Below, one piece after another: positions 55,033-63,492 of a DNA stretch of 64,000 bases. The stretch spans positions 1,064,001 to 1,128,000 of the forward strand of contig NZ_SGWE01000004.1 in assembly GCF_013337115.1 (NCBI RefSeq), in the 5' to 3' direction. The position numbers and the translations under genes are program-made. Positions within the stretch are counted from its first letter, which is position 1; every line of letters begins with the position of its first letter. The notes under the pieces are model-generated. The model was not told the DNA's origin. It ran no database searches and saw only the letters and a list, made by a program, of their open reading frames with translations. Source of the stretch: Deinococcus sp. JMULE3 (GTDB taxonomy: Bacteria > Deinococcota > Deinococci > Deinococcales > Deinococcaceae).

Positions 55033-55827
55033 TCAGCGTTTCGTGTCGCTGCTGTGGTCGTAGCGGCGGTAGATGAGTTTCTGCACGACCGCGTCGCCCA
55101 GCGCGGGGAACAGACCTTCCAGCCACACCAGGGGCCGGTACAGGCGCGGGACGATGGTCTCGGCCCTGGGTTGCAGCAGGACGCGGGCCACGGCGCGGGC
55201 GACGACCTCGGGGCCGGGCATGGGGAGGCGGGCGCTGGCGGTCATCTCGCTCCTGACGAAGCCGGGGGCGACCAGGCTGACGTGCACGCCGGTCCCGAGC
55301 AGTTCGCGCCGCAGCGCGAGGCTGAAGCCACGGATGCCGAACTTGCTGGCGGAGTACATGCCGTTCGTCGCGGCCCGCCCGGCGACCGAGCCGATGTTCA
55401 GGATGTGGCCGCTGCCGCGCGCCTGGAATTCCGGCAGGACCAGCCGCGTGAGTTCGATGGGGGCCTCCAGGTTCACGCGCAGGACGCGCAGGGGGTCGGT
55501 GTCGTCCCACCACCAGCCTTTCTCGATGGTCACGCCCGCGTTGTTGATCAGGACGTCGATGTGCCCGTAGTGCGCGTGGGCCGCCGCGATGAGTGCGCGG
55601 CGCGAGGCGTCGTCCGTGACGTCCGTGGGGACGGCCAGCACGCGGGCGCCGCTGGGGTCCAGCTGCCGCGCCAGGGCGTGCAGGTCGTCGGCGCGGCGGG
55701 CGGCGATCACCAGCGCGTAGCCCAGGCCCGCGAGTTCCGTGGCGGTGGCCCGGCCGATCCCGCTGGACGCCCCGGTCAGGAGCACGACGGGCCGCGCGGT
55801 GGGGTGGCTGGGGACAGGCTGGGTCAT
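55033..55827 (-). CDS. Short-chain dehydrogenase/reductase
   Basis: This 264-residue classical SDR has the NAD(P)-binding [15 protein letters not shown], the NNAG motif in VLINNAGVT, the catalytic Ser in LNIGSVAGR and Tyr/Lys in [10 protein letters not shown]. The Arg pair after the glycine-rich motif (ARRADD) suggests NADP preference. A C-terminal membrane-associating stretch ([22 protein letters not shown]) resembles the DltE/YqjQ-like SDRs. A TACCAT -10 box 7 bases before the ATG at 55827 suggests a leaderless message. The substrate is unknown. Confidence 0.9.
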   Translation of the reverse strand: MTQPVPSHPTARPVVLLTGASSGIGRATATELAGLGYALVIAARRADDLHALARQLDPSGARVLAVPTDVTDDASRRALIAAAHAHYGHIDVLINNAGVTIEKGWWWDDTDPLRVLRVNLEAPIELTRLVLPEFQARGSGHILNIGSVAGRAATNGMYSASKFGIRGFSLALRRELLGTGVHVSLVAPGFVRSEMTASARLPMPGPEVVARAVARVLLQPRAETIVPRLYRPLVWLEGLFPALGDAVVQKLIYRRYDHSSDTKR

Positions 55828-55891
55828 AGGGGTGATGGTATCCCCAAGGGCCACTCAGGTGCGCGTCAGCGGCGCGCCGGACACTGGGGGG

Positions 55892-57091
55892 ATGATCCGC
55901 CGTCACCTGCCTCACGCGCTGCTGGGAGGCCTGCTGCTGGGCTCCGCCCTGGCCGCCACGTCCATTCCCAGTCTGCCCCCCTCGCCCAGCGTGCCCGTCC
56001 CGGTGTCCCCGGCGCCGCTGGAGGAGATCCCGCCCATCTCACCCCTGACCCCGGCGCCGCGCCCGGTCACGCCCGCTGCCCCTTCGACTGGCAGTGCGGC
56101 GCAGCCGGTGACACCGGGCGATCCGCTGTTCGCCTCTCAGTGGAACCTCGCGCTGATCCGTATGCCGCAGGCGTGGGCGCTGGAACGCAGCGCGCCCGTG
56201 ACCGTGGCGGTACTGGACACCGGGTTCGTACGCAGCGCGGAACTGGGCGCGCGGGCCGTGAACGGCTACGACTTCGTCAGTGACGCCGGGCGCGCCGGGG
56301 ACGGCAGCGGGCGGGACGCGGACGCCAGCGCCGTCGGGACCTTCGCGTACCACGGCGAGGTGATCGCCAACCTGATCGGCGCGGCGCACGACGGGCGCGG
56401 CATGGCGGGCATCAACCCGCAGGCGCGGATCGTGCACGTGCGCGTGGCCGACACCGAGGGCACCATCACCGTCCCGGACCTCGTGGACGGCCTGAAGTGG
56501 GCCGCCGGGATTCCCGTGCCGGGCGTGCCCGCCAACCCGAACCCGGCGAAACTGCTGAACCTCAGCCTGTTCGCGGACTTCATTCCCCTGACCGGCTGCG
56601 ACGCGCGCGTCCAGGCTGCCGTGGACGCCGTCACCGCGCGCGGCGCGCTGGTCATCGCGGGCGCCGCGAACGACGGGAAGGACGCGGGTGGGTACTCCCC
56701 TGCGGGGTGCCGCAACGTCCTGACCGTCACCAGCGTCGGCGAGGACGGACAGCGGCCCGCGTACGCGAACTGGGGCCGCAGCGTCGCCCTGGCCGCGCCC
56801 GGCGGCGACCCTGCGCGCGGCATTCCCACCGTCAGCGTGAGCGGTCCCGGCGGGCAGCGCGCCCCGAACGGCACCAGCTTTGCCGCGCCGCACGCGACCG
56901 GCGTCGCCAGCCTGCTGCTGGGCGTCCGCCCGAAACTCAGCCCGGCGCTGCTGCGCTCGTACCTGACGGGCAGCGCGACCCCCTTCCCCGGTGGGCGCTG
57001 CGACCCGCAACCCGGCCACACCTGCGGCGCGGGCACCCTGAACGCCGAAGGCGCCCTGAAACGCGCCCTGGCCTCCAGCCTCGGCAAGTGA
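55892..57091 (+). CDS. Secreted subtilisin-like serine protease (S8)
   Basis: This 399-residue exported protease has a signal peptide ([21 protein letters not shown]), a long Pro-rich spacer (to about residue 75), and an S8 catalytic domain. The triad is Asp in [10 protein letters not shown], His in [14 protein letters not shown], and Ser in [13 protein letters not shown], with the oxyanion Asn in IAGAANDG. The histidine motif is HGE rather than the usual HGT, but the residue itself is present. Two late Cys pairs ([19 protein letters not shown]) may form disulphides. Its stop codon is overlapped by a family B repeat. Confidence 0.92.
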   Translation: MIRRHLPHALLGGLLLGSALAATSIPSLPPSPSVPVPVSPAPLEEIPPISPLTPAPRPVTPAAPSTGSAAQPVTPGDPLFASQWNLALIRMPQAWALERSAPVTVAVLDTGFVRSAELGARAVNGYDFVSDAGRAGDGSGRDADASAVGTFAYHGEVIANLIGAAHDGRGMAGINPQARIVHVRVADTEGTITVPDLVDGLKWAAGIPVPGVPANPNPAKLLNLSLFADFIPLTGCDARVQAAVDAVTARGALVIAGAANDGKDAGGYSPAGCRNVLTVTSVGEDGQRPAYANWGRSVALAAPGGDPARGIPTVSVSGPGGQRAPNGTSFAAPHATGVASLLLGVRPKLSPALLRSYLTGSATPFPGGRCDPQPGHTCGAGTLNAEGALKRALASSLGK

Positions 57092-57227
57092 CAGCGGTTT
57101 CCAGTTCCATTGAAGGGCCAAAAGCACGCCCTTCAACTCCACCTCCAACCGCTGATGGCGGCAGATTCTCGCTCCGCTCGTTTCAGGAAGACTGAGAAAA
57201 CCCCTCAGTCTCCCTGAACGCTGCTGT
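57092..57227 (+). repeat. Family B small repeat, copy 2
   Basis: It begins CAGCGGTTTCCAGTTCC and ends near AACGCTGCTGT. It shares most of the first 100 or so bases with the reverse complement of the element in udk, including GCACGCCCTTCAACTCCAC and TCTCGCTCCGCTCGTTTCAG. It starts one base after the TGA of the S8 protease gene. The right third differs from copy 1. Confidence 0.8.
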
Positions 57228-57283
57228 GAGATGAACGGTGAGGTGGGAGGTGACGCGGGACCACCGGCCCCCCACCCGCCCCG

Positions 57284-57314
57284 TACCCTGGGGGGCATGA
57301 GGTTCCCGCGATGA
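57284..57314 (+). promoter_or_regulatory. Leaderless promoter and 5-codon leader peptide
   Basis: TACCCT (57284-57289) lies 7 bases before ATG 57297. That ATG opens a five-codon frame (MRFPR) whose TGA stop overlaps the ATG of the 56-aa membrane protein (ATGA at 57311-57314). A leaderless, coupled leader peptide would explain the lack of a ribosome-binding site for the main gene. Confidence 0.4.
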
Positions 57315-57481
57315 ACGCGCCCGCGTGGCGCATCTGGCTCGTGACCGCCCTGGTGATCGGCTGGGGCATCCTGACCATCCGTTTCGCCAGCAAGCAGGAG
57401 TGGCCCATGGCCCTGCTGTGCGTCGTCCTGCTCGTCAGCAACGGCGTCACCCTGTACCGCCTCACGAAGAACGGCAAGTAA
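57311..57481 (+). CDS. Small two-helix membrane protein, 56 aa
   Basis: This 56-residue protein (starting MNAPAWRIWLVTALVIGWGI) has two membrane helices, residues about 8-24 and 32-50, with a short loop RFASKQEWPM and a basic end YRLTKNGK. I do not recognise a family. The reading frame is open for its whole length with GC-rich third positions, and it is directly followed by a terminator, which supports a real gene. Initiation may depend on the five-codon leader described at 57284. Confidence 0.6.
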   Translation: MNAPAWRIWLVTALVIGWGILTIRFASKQEWPMALLCVVLLVSNGVTLYRLTKNGK

Positions 57482-57494
57482 CCCGGTACAGCAG

Positions 57495-57520
57495 AAACCC
57501 CCGCGCGTGGCGGGGGCTTT
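57495..57520. terminator. Bidirectional terminator (56-aa gene / tRNA-Arg 1)
   Basis: AAACCCCCGC and GCGGGGGCTTT form a stem with T or A runs at both ends, suitable for both the plus-strand gene and the minus-strand tRNA. Confidence 0.75.
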
Positions 57521-57526
57521 GCTGTG

Positions 57527-57603
<77 letters not shown>

Positions 57604-57725
57604 GTCCTGTGTGGTGCGGCTGGAGCTCTTTGCTCAGCCGAAAGAGATTACAGGGTCGGGGCGGAAATTGCAAGTGGGGGTGAACGGGCCTGGGCAGGAA
57701 TGCTCAGACGGGGTGAAAACAGCGA

Positions 57726-57749
57726 ACCCCCGCGCGGGGCGGGGGCTCT
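57726..57749. terminator. Terminator after tRNA-Arg copy 2
   Basis: CCCCCGC (57727-57733) and GCGGGGG (57739-57745) form a stem with CTCTT on one side. It is nearly identical to the terminator behind tRNA-Arg copy 1. Confidence 0.7.
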
Positions 57750-57753
57750 TGTC

Positions 57754-57832
<79 letters not shown>

Positions 57833-57843
57833 CCTGTTGGCTG

Positions 57844-57868
57844 CATTCAACGTGTGGCGCGTTGAATG
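57844..57868. other. Hairpin between tRNA genes
   Basis: CATTCAACG and CGTTGAATG form a perfect 9-base stem with a 7-base loop between tRNA-Ser(GCU) and tRNA-Arg copy 2. It lacks a T tract; it may be a processing signal or a repeat remnant. Confidence 0.4.
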
Positions 57869-57869
57869 G

Positions 57870-57957
57870 TGGCGAAGAGGGAGGGATTCGAACCCTCGAT
57901 ACCTTGCGGTATACACCCTTAGCAGGGGTGCGGTTTCAGCCACTCACCCACCTCTCC
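57870..57957 (-). tRNA. tRNA-Ser (anticodon GCU)
   Basis: An 88-base class II tRNA with a long variable arm (TATACCGCAAGGTAT). The anticodon arm ACCCC-TGCTAAG-type loop gives GCT, reading AGC/AGU. The 3' end has discriminator G and an encoded CCA. Confidence 0.95.
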
Positions 57958-57974
57958 AGTCCGGTTGTCATGTT

Positions 57975-58063
<89 letters not shown>

Positions 58064-58143
58064 CTGCATGGCGGGGCGCGCCGTCGCTGAACTCAGGCGC
58101 GAGGGGAAGTATAAGAGGGGGGGCGCGTCCTGTCAAATGTCGG

Positions 58144-59424
58144 TCAGGGGCGGCGGCGCAACCACGTGAGGAGGGGCAGGGCCAGCAGGGGCAGCGCGGC
58201 CAGTGCCCAGCGGCCGGGGTGGGGGCTGGGGCGGGGGGCGTGGGCCTCGCCGCGCAGCAGGGCGTGCAGGGCGTCCTCGTGGGGGGTGCGGGGTGGCGCG
58301 GGGCGGGCAGCGGGCGGGAGGGTCAGGTCGGCGTGCAGGGTGTCCTCGCGGTACCGGTTTTCCAGGGGGTGGCCGCTGTGCGCGGCGCGGTCCAGTCCGG
58401 CCTGCCGCAGTTCGTCGGGGGTGCCGTCCGTGACCCAGGGAGTCAGGGCCAGGAAGCCGGGGCGTGGGTCGGTCAGGACGTAGCTGCGTAGACCGGGGGC
58501 TTCCTCGGCGGGGCCGGTGATGCCGCTCTGCCCGTCGAAGGTCAGGTCCAGGAGGTTCCCGACGACCATGGGGTTCACGGCGTACGGGATCTGGCGCTGG
58601 GCGGTGACCTGCCAGCTGCTTTCCAGCCACGCGACGGGCTGGTCGCGCAGGTGCGCGGGGTCGGGCGGGAGGCCCTCCTTGGCCGTCCAGGGCGAGCCGT
58701 TCGCGTCGGGTTGCAGCAGGACGGTGCAGCCCTGCGCGGCCAGTGACCCGATGACGTCCGCGCGGAACGCGTCGAGGCTGATGGCGACGCCCAGGTCCCC
58801 GGCGGGCGTGGGAAACACCCGCAGCTCATTCAGGTCGCCGGGGGTGAGGTCCACGCCGCCACCCTCCTCGTCGGGGGTGAGGTGCACCTTGTCGGTCACG
58901 CCGATCAGGTCGCCGTGTGGGTCGAGCAGGACGGTCTGGTTCGTCAGGATGCCGGGCGCGCGGCGCAGGGTGTTCCCGTGGCGCGTGTAGCGGGGCATGG
59001 GCGCGCTGCCGCAGCAGAGGTACACGCCGTACTCACGGGCCAGGTCGCGGCAGGTGTGCAGGTACAGTTCGGTGTTCGCGTCGATGCCCGCCAGTTGCAG
59101 CGCGCGGATGGGTGACACCCGTTCGCGCAGCAGGACCGGCAGGGCGCGCGGCAGCCGCGCGAGGAACAGCGCCAGCGCCACCCGCTCGAAGGTCCGCAGG
59201 CGCAGCGCCCACCCGCCGCCGCGCAGCACGAGCGGCAGGCCGTTCAGTTCGGTCAGCACGACGAGGTTCACGCCGCCCGGCTTCAGGTGCGGGCGGGCCA
59301 TGTCCAGCTGCGCGCGCATCCAGCGGCGGAACGCGTCGGGGGTCGTGAAGTCGCGCGCACTCCAGTGGGGTTGCACGGCGACCGCGCGGACGTGCCTCGG
59401 GGGCTGCGGGGTGGGGGCAGTCAT
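58144..59424 (-). CDS. Nitrilase-superfamily protein lacking catalytic Cys
   Basis: This 426-residue protein has the carbon-nitrogen hydrolase fold: the Glu of VVLTELNGLP, the Lys of IGVTDKVHLTPDEEGG, and the strand that normally bears the catalytic Cys, which reads VAISLDAFRADVIGSLAAQG. Ser stands where GxxxCYDxxFPE proteins have Cys. Residues about 345-400 are Pro-rich, and a C-terminal membrane helix (RWALAALPLLALPLLTWLRRRP) anchors it, an unusual position for this family. The ATG at 59424 has a TACGCT -10 box 7 bases upstream. It is probably not a classical amidase. Confidence 0.82.
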   Translation of the reverse strand: MTAPTPQPPRHVRAVAVQPHWSARDFTTPDAFRRWMRAQLDMARPHLKPGGVNLVVLTELNGLPLVLRGGGWALRLRTFERVALALFLARLPRALPVLLRERVSPIRALQLAGIDANTELYLHTCRDLAREYGVYLCCGSAPMPRYTRHGNTLRRAPGILTNQTVLLDPHGDLIGVTDKVHLTPDEEGGGVDLTPGDLNELRVFPTPAGDLGVAISLDAFRADVIGSLAAQGCTVLLQPDANGSPWTAKEGLPPDPAHLRDQPVAWLESSWQVTAQRQIPYAVNPMVVGNLLDLTFDGQSGITGPAEEAPGLRSYVLTDPRPGFLALTPWVTDGTPDELRQAGLDRAAHSGHPLENRYREDTLHADLTLPPAARPAPPRTPHEDALHALLRGEAHAPRPSPHPGRWALAALPLLALPLLTWLRRRP

Positions 59425-59531
59425 GATCCGCAGCGTAGCGGGTGCGGCGGGGAACGCGGGGCGCGAATGCGTGAGGCGGGGTGGCTGCACAGCGGCCCGG
59501 CGCGGCCCCGCGCGGGTCCGTATGCTGGGGC

Positions 59532-60164
59532 ATGCCTGCACCCTCCGGCCCGGACCTGCCGACCTTCGAGTGGCTGGGGGACGCCGCGCTGAACGTCCGC
59601 ACGCTCCTGGCCCGCGAACTGTACGCCAGCCTGCGCGCCCACCCACTGCCGGGCGTGCAGGAGGCGGTGCCCGCGCTGGACCTGCTGACCCTGCTGCTGG
59701 ACGCCCCCACGGCGGGCGAGGCGGTGCAGGAGACCGTGGCGGCCCGACTGGCGACCCTGACCCCGGCGCCGGGCGGGTCGGGGCGGACGCTGGTGGTGCC
59801 CGTGACTTTCGACGGGCCGGACCTGGACTGGTGCGCGGCGCACGCGGGCCTGGACCGCGCGGCCTTCGTGGCGGCGCTGTGCGCGGCGCAGCTGGAGGTG
59901 GCGTTCCTGGGCTTCACGCCGGGCTTCGCGTTCCTGACCGGCCTGCCCGAGCCGCTGCGCATGCCGCGCCTGGACGCCCCGCGCGAGCGGGTCCCGGCGG
60001 GCAGCGTCGCGCTGGGCGGCCCCTGGGCCGGCGTGTACCCGCGTGAGACGCCGGGCGGCTGGCGACTGGTGGGCCGCACGCCCATGAACTTCTTCGACCT
60101 GTCCCGCGCGGCCCCGGTCCCGTGGCGGCCCGGCGACCGGGTGCGCTTCGAGGCCCGCGCGTGA
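59532..60164 (+). CDS. pxpB: 5-oxoprolinase subunit B
   Basis: This 210-residue protein is the PxpB (KipI) subunit of the ATP-dependent 5-oxoprolinase PxpABC, which converts 5-oxoproline to glutamate. Family features are FEWLGDAALNV at the start, the cyclophilin-like FLGFTPGFAFLTGLP, PAGSVALGGPWAGVYP and TPGGWRLVGRTP. The ATG at 59532 lies 5 bases after a TATGCT -10 box, so a leaderless start is likely. It overlaps pxpC by 4 bases (GTGA). Confidence 0.95.
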   Translation: MPAPSGPDLPTFEWLGDAALNVRTLLARELYASLRAHPLPGVQEAVPALDLLTLLLDAPTAGEAVQETVAARLATLTPAPGGSGRTLVVPVTFDGPDLDWCAAHAGLDRAAFVAALCAAQLEVAFLGFTPGFAFLTGLPEPLRMPRLDAPRERVPAGSVALGGPWAGVYPRETPGGWRLVGRTPMNFFDLSRAAPVPWRPGDRVRFEARA

Positions 60165-61132
60165 GCCCCTCGCGGGGCGGCGCGGTCGGGGCGACCGTCC
60201 TGCGGCCCGGCGTGCAGAGCAGCGTGCAGGACGCCGGGCGGCGCGTGCGGGCGCTGGGCGTCCCGGCGGGCGGCGCGGCGGACCCGGTCGCCCGGCGGCT
60301 GGCGAACGCCTTGGTGGGCAACGCGCCGGACGCGGCGGGCCTGGAGGTCACGCTGGGCGGCCCGACGGTCCTCTTTCACGAGGCGGCGCTGATCAGTCTG
60401 TGCGGCGCGCCGTTCGACGCGACGCTGGACGGCGCGCCGCTGCCGCTGTGGCGGGCCGTCCAGGTGCAGACCGGGCAGACCCTGACGGTCGGCGGGACCG
60501 CGCGGGGCCTGCGGGCCTTCCTGGCGGTGCGCGGCGGTCTGCACGGGCATGAGGTGTTCGGCAGTCGCGCCACGGACCTACGTGCGGGTTTCGGCGGGGT
60601 GCAGGGGCGGGCGCTGCGGCCCGGCGATCACCTGACATGGTCTCCCCTGCCCGCGCAGGCGGCGCGGCGGGCGTTCATCGCGCCGGACCTCCGCACGCCC
60701 ACCGGGCCCCACCACGAGCTGCGGGTGCTCGGCACGGGCGACCTGACGGCCGACCTGCGCGAGTCGCTGCTGGCGCGGCCCTTCACGGTCAGTCCGCAGG
60801 CGGACCGCATGGGCGCCCGCCTGACCGAGTCCGTCGCGGCCCCGCGGGACCCGGCGCGGCCCAGCGTCCCGAACGTGCCGGGCCTGCTGCAACTGCCACC
60901 CGACGGCCGCCCGATCCTGCTGCTGCCCGACGCGGGCACGCACGGCGGGTACCCCACGCCGCTGGTCGTGATCACGGCGGACCTGCCCCGCCTGGGCCAG
61001 TTGCGCCCCGGCGACACTCTGACCCTGCGCGAGGTGACCCGCGAGGACGCCCACGCCGCGCACCTCACGCAGGAACGAGCGCTGCGGCAGGCGGAGTGGA
61101 TGCTGAGACAGGCAGTGGTGAGTGGGAAGTAG
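60161..61132 (+). CDS. pxpC: 5-oxoprolinase subunit C
   Basis: This 323-residue protein is the PxpC (KipA, biotin-dependent carboxyltransferase-like) subunit of 5-oxoprolinase. Motifs are VLRPGVQSSVQDAGRR, VPAGGAADPVARRLANALVGN, GLEVTLGGP, and GTHGGYPTPLVVI near the end. The GTG start overlaps pxpB. Its last codons lie within a heptanucleotide-repeat hairpin shared with the convergent S41-like gene. Confidence 0.95.
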   Translation: MSPSRGGAVGATVLRPGVQSSVQDAGRRVRALGVPAGGAADPVARRLANALVGNAPDAAGLEVTLGGPTVLFHEAALISLCGAPFDATLDGAPLPLWRAVQVQTGQTLTVGGTARGLRAFLAVRGGLHGHEVFGSRATDLRAGFGGVQGRALRPGDHLTWSPLPAQAARRAFIAPDLRTPTGPHHELRVLGTGDLTADLRESLLARPFTVSPQADRMGARLTESVAAPRDPARPSVPNVPGLLQLPPDGRPILLLPDAGTHGGYPTPLVVITADLPRLGQLRPGDTLTLREVTREDAHAAHLTQERALRQAEWMLRQAVVSGK

Positions 61133-61171
61133 GGAGTGGAACGGCGTCTGTCCCACTCCCCACTTCCTGCT
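61114..61171. repeat. Heptanucleotide hairpin between pxpC and S41-like gene
   Basis: Four 7-base units of the AGTGGGA/AGTAGGG type run 61114-61141. Three facing units (TCCCACT, CCCCACT, TCCTGCT) run 61151-61171. The arms pair over about 15 bases with one mismatch. It covers the pxpC stop codon and reaches the stop codon of the convergent gene. Confidence 0.82.
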
Positions 61172-62607
61172 TATTTCAGTGCGGCTTCCAGGGGCAGGTC
61201 GTGCCCGTGGGCGAGGGCGCGCAGGTCGTCCGGGGTGACGGGAGCGGGGGTCACGTCGGGCGTGAGGGGCTGGCCGCGCAGGTCGTTCGCGCGGCCGATG
61301 GTGACGCTCAGGCCCCGGTCACCGCTGATGGCGCCGATCACGGTCACGGTGTTCCCGACGCCGTAGCTGCGTTCCCCGGTCAGGGTGGCCCCGGTCTGCG
61401 CGGCCAGTTGTGCGACGATCTCGGAGGCGCTGGCGGACCCCTCGTTCACGAGGATGGTCAGTCGGCCCGTCCAGCGGGCGGGGGTGCCGACGCCCAGGAC
61501 CGGGCTGGTCGGGGCGCAGTTCACGCCCGCGAGCACCTGCCCGTTCCGGTACGCGTAGGTGACGTCCTGCCCGTCCAGGGTCTCGATGGTCTCCCCGGCG
61601 CGGTCGCCGACCAGGGCGCCGGCCACGCCGATCGCCTCGGACAGCAGGCCGCCGCCGTTGCCGCGCAGGTCGAGGATCAGGTGGGTCGCGCCCGCGCGAT
61701 GCGCGCCCCCGATCAGGGCGTGCACCTGCTGCGCGACGCCGGACGTGGCGAAGGTCGGCAGGCGCAGCAGCACGGTGCCGGGCGCGACGGTGCGCGCGTA
61801 CGGCAGGGGCGCGCTGCTGAGGACGCGGGGCGTGACGGTCGTGCTGGCGGTCGTCTCGGCGCCCGCCTGCGCGCGGCGGTACGTGACGGTCACGGGCGCC
61901 CCGGCGGCGCTGGCCTGCCCCAGCAGCGTGCTCAGGCGCGCGGCGTGCGCCGCGTCGCTGTCCCCGGGCTGGCGGGTCAGGGGCTGCCCGCCGATGCTCA
62001 GCAGGGTGTCGCCGCGCGTCAGTCCGGCCTGCGCGGCGGGCCACTCCGGGAACGCGTCGAGCAGCACCGCGCCATCCTCGCCGGGCACCGCCGCCCAGCG
62101 CACGCCCAGGCGGGGCGTGGGGGTGGGCGCCGCGCTCAGGCTGTCCCGGAACGCCCTGAACCCGGCGGCGTCCAGGAAGTAGGTGTGTCCGTCGCGCACG
62201 CCGTCCACGTAGTCGTTCATGAACGCGTCGGTCTGCGTGGTCAGGTCGGCGGCGCGCAGGTTCCCGAACGCCGTGCGGGCGCCCGTTTCGGCCTGCTCGT
62301 GCAGCGCCTGGAGGTCCACGCCGGACTCGCCCCAGTAGCTGCCGTTGATGGCCTCGCGCACGTCCAGCAGCTGGTCGAACAGGCTGGGGGTCGCCTGGGC
62401 GCGCAGCGGCGCGCGGAGGTTCACGCCCATCAGCCCGGCCGGGCCGCCCAGCGCGGACAGCCACTCGGGGTTCAGGACGCAGCTGGGCCTTGCGGGCCGG
62501 GTGGCGCGCGGGACGGTGGGGACGTCGTCACCCGGGACGGGCGGCGCGGGCGTGGGCGTACAGGCGGCCAGCAGCAGCGGCAGCAGCAGGAGTCGGGCGC
62601 GGGTCAC
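61171..62607 (-). CDS. S41/CtpA-like lipoprotein lacking the catalytic Lys
   Basis: This 478-residue exported protein has a lipoprotein signal (MTRARLLLLPLLLAACTP), an N-terminal helical region, a PDZ domain (about 145-240, LLDAFPEWPAAQAGLTRGDTLLSIGGQPL) and an S41 peptidase core (THLILDLRGNGGGLLSEA). The nucleophile Ser is in VNEGSASASEIVAQL. The partner Lys of the Ser/Lys dyad, normally in SFGKG, is replaced: the sequence reads ERSYGVGNTVTV. It may be inactive or use another residue. The GTG start is 41 bases from the divergent pxpA start. Confidence 0.87.
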   Translation of the reverse strand: MTRARLLLLPLLLAACTPTPAPPVPGDDVPTVPRATRPARPSCVLNPEWLSALGGPAGLMGVNLRAPLRAQATPSLFDQLLDVREAINGSYWGESGVDLQALHEQAETGARTAFGNLRAADLTTQTDAFMNDYVDGVRDGHTYFLDAAGFRAFRDSLSAAPTPTPRLGVRWAAVPGEDGAVLLDAFPEWPAAQAGLTRGDTLLSIGGQPLTRQPGDSDAAHAARLSTLLGQASAAGAPVTVTYRRAQAGAETTASTTVTPRVLSSAPLPYARTVAPGTVLLRLPTFATSGVAQQVHALIGGAHRAGATHLILDLRGNGGGLLSEAIGVAGALVGDRAGETIETLDGQDVTYAYRNGQVLAGVNCAPTSPVLGVGTPARWTGRLTILVNEGSASASEIVAQLAAQTGATLTGERSYGVGNTVTVIGAISGDRGLSVTIGRANDLRGQPLTPDVTPAPVTPDDLRALAHGHDLPLEAALK

Positions 62608-62635
62608 GCCTGCATTGTCACGCGGGCCGGGTGAC

Positions 62636-62641
62636 TACACT
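62636..62641 (+). promoter_or_regulatory. -10 box of leaderless pxpA promoter
   Basis: TACACT lies 7 bases before the ATG at 62649, with a TTGTCA 15 bases upstream of it. Confidence 0.5.
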
Positions 62642-62648
62642 GGAAGAC

Positions 62649-63386
62649 ATGACCAGTATCGACCTGAACGCCGACCTGGGCGAGGGCAGCGCGCACGAGG
62701 AGACCGTCATGGGCGTGGTGAGCAGCGCGAACATCGCCTGCGGCGGGCACGCCGGGGACGCCGGGACGATGCGGGACTCGCTGCGGCTCGCGGCGCGCTT
62801 CGGGGTGGCGGCCGGGGCGCATCCGGGTTTCCCGGACCGCGAGGGCTTCGGGCGGCGCGAACTGCACTTCCCCCCGGACGAGGTCCGCGCGTTCGTGCGC
62901 GAGCAGATCGAGGCGCTCAAGGCCGTCGCGGCGCGCGAGGGGGTCCCGCTGCGGCACGTCAAGCCGCACGGGATGCTGTACAACATGGCCGTCCGCGACG
63001 CGGCGCTGGCCCGCGCGGTGGCACAGGCGGCGGCCGACAGTGGCATCGGGGTGTACTTCGGGCTGGCGGGCAGCGGCGAGATGCTCCGCGAGGCCCGCGC
63101 CGCCGGACTGCGCGAGATCGGCGAGGGCTTCGCGGACCGCGGGTACGCCCCCGACGGGAGCCTGTGGCCGCGCGGGCAGACGGGCGCGCTGCTGCCCTTC
63201 GAGACGGCAGTCGCGCAGGGCGTGCGGATCGCACGCGAGGGCCTGACGACCGCCGTGACCGGCGAGGAGGTCGCCGTGCCCGCCCGGACGCTGTGCCTGC
63301 ACGGTGACGGCGCCGAGGCCGCCGAACTGGCCCGGACGCTACGCGCGGCGCTGGAGGCGGCGGGGCTGCGCGTGACCGCCCCCTGA
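62649..63386 (+). CDS. pxpA: 5-oxoprolinase subunit A (LamB/YcsF family)
   Basis: This 245-residue LamB/YcsF-type subunit of 5-oxoprolinase works with PxpB and PxpC. Family motifs are SIDLNADLGEG, VSSANIACGGHAGD, GAHPGFPDREGFGRR, VRHVKPHGMLYN-like RHVKPHGMLYN, EGFADRGYAPDG and LCLHGDG. The start is set by a TACACT -10 box 7 bases upstream. It lies about 1.5 kb from pxpC, with the S41-like gene on the opposite strand between them, so the three subunits need two transcripts. Confidence 0.96.
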   Translation: MTSIDLNADLGEGSAHEETVMGVVSSANIACGGHAGDAGTMRDSLRLAARFGVAAGAHPGFPDREGFGRRELHFPPDEVRAFVREQIEALKAVAAREGVPLRHVKPHGMLYNMAVRDAALARAVAQAAADSGIGVYFGLAGSGEMLREARAAGLREIGEGFADRGYAPDGSLWPRGQTGALLPFETAVAQGVRIAREGLTTAVTGEEVAVPARTLCLHGDGAEAAELARTLRAALEAAGLRVTAP

Positions 63387-63492
63387 CCCGGGGCGCAGTC
63401 CAGGGCGCAGGCTGGGTTGACGGAACAGCTGACCCGCCGGGCAGCTCCTGTCAGGTCTCCGTGAGAGCCCCCGTGCTGCAATCGGTCCTGAG

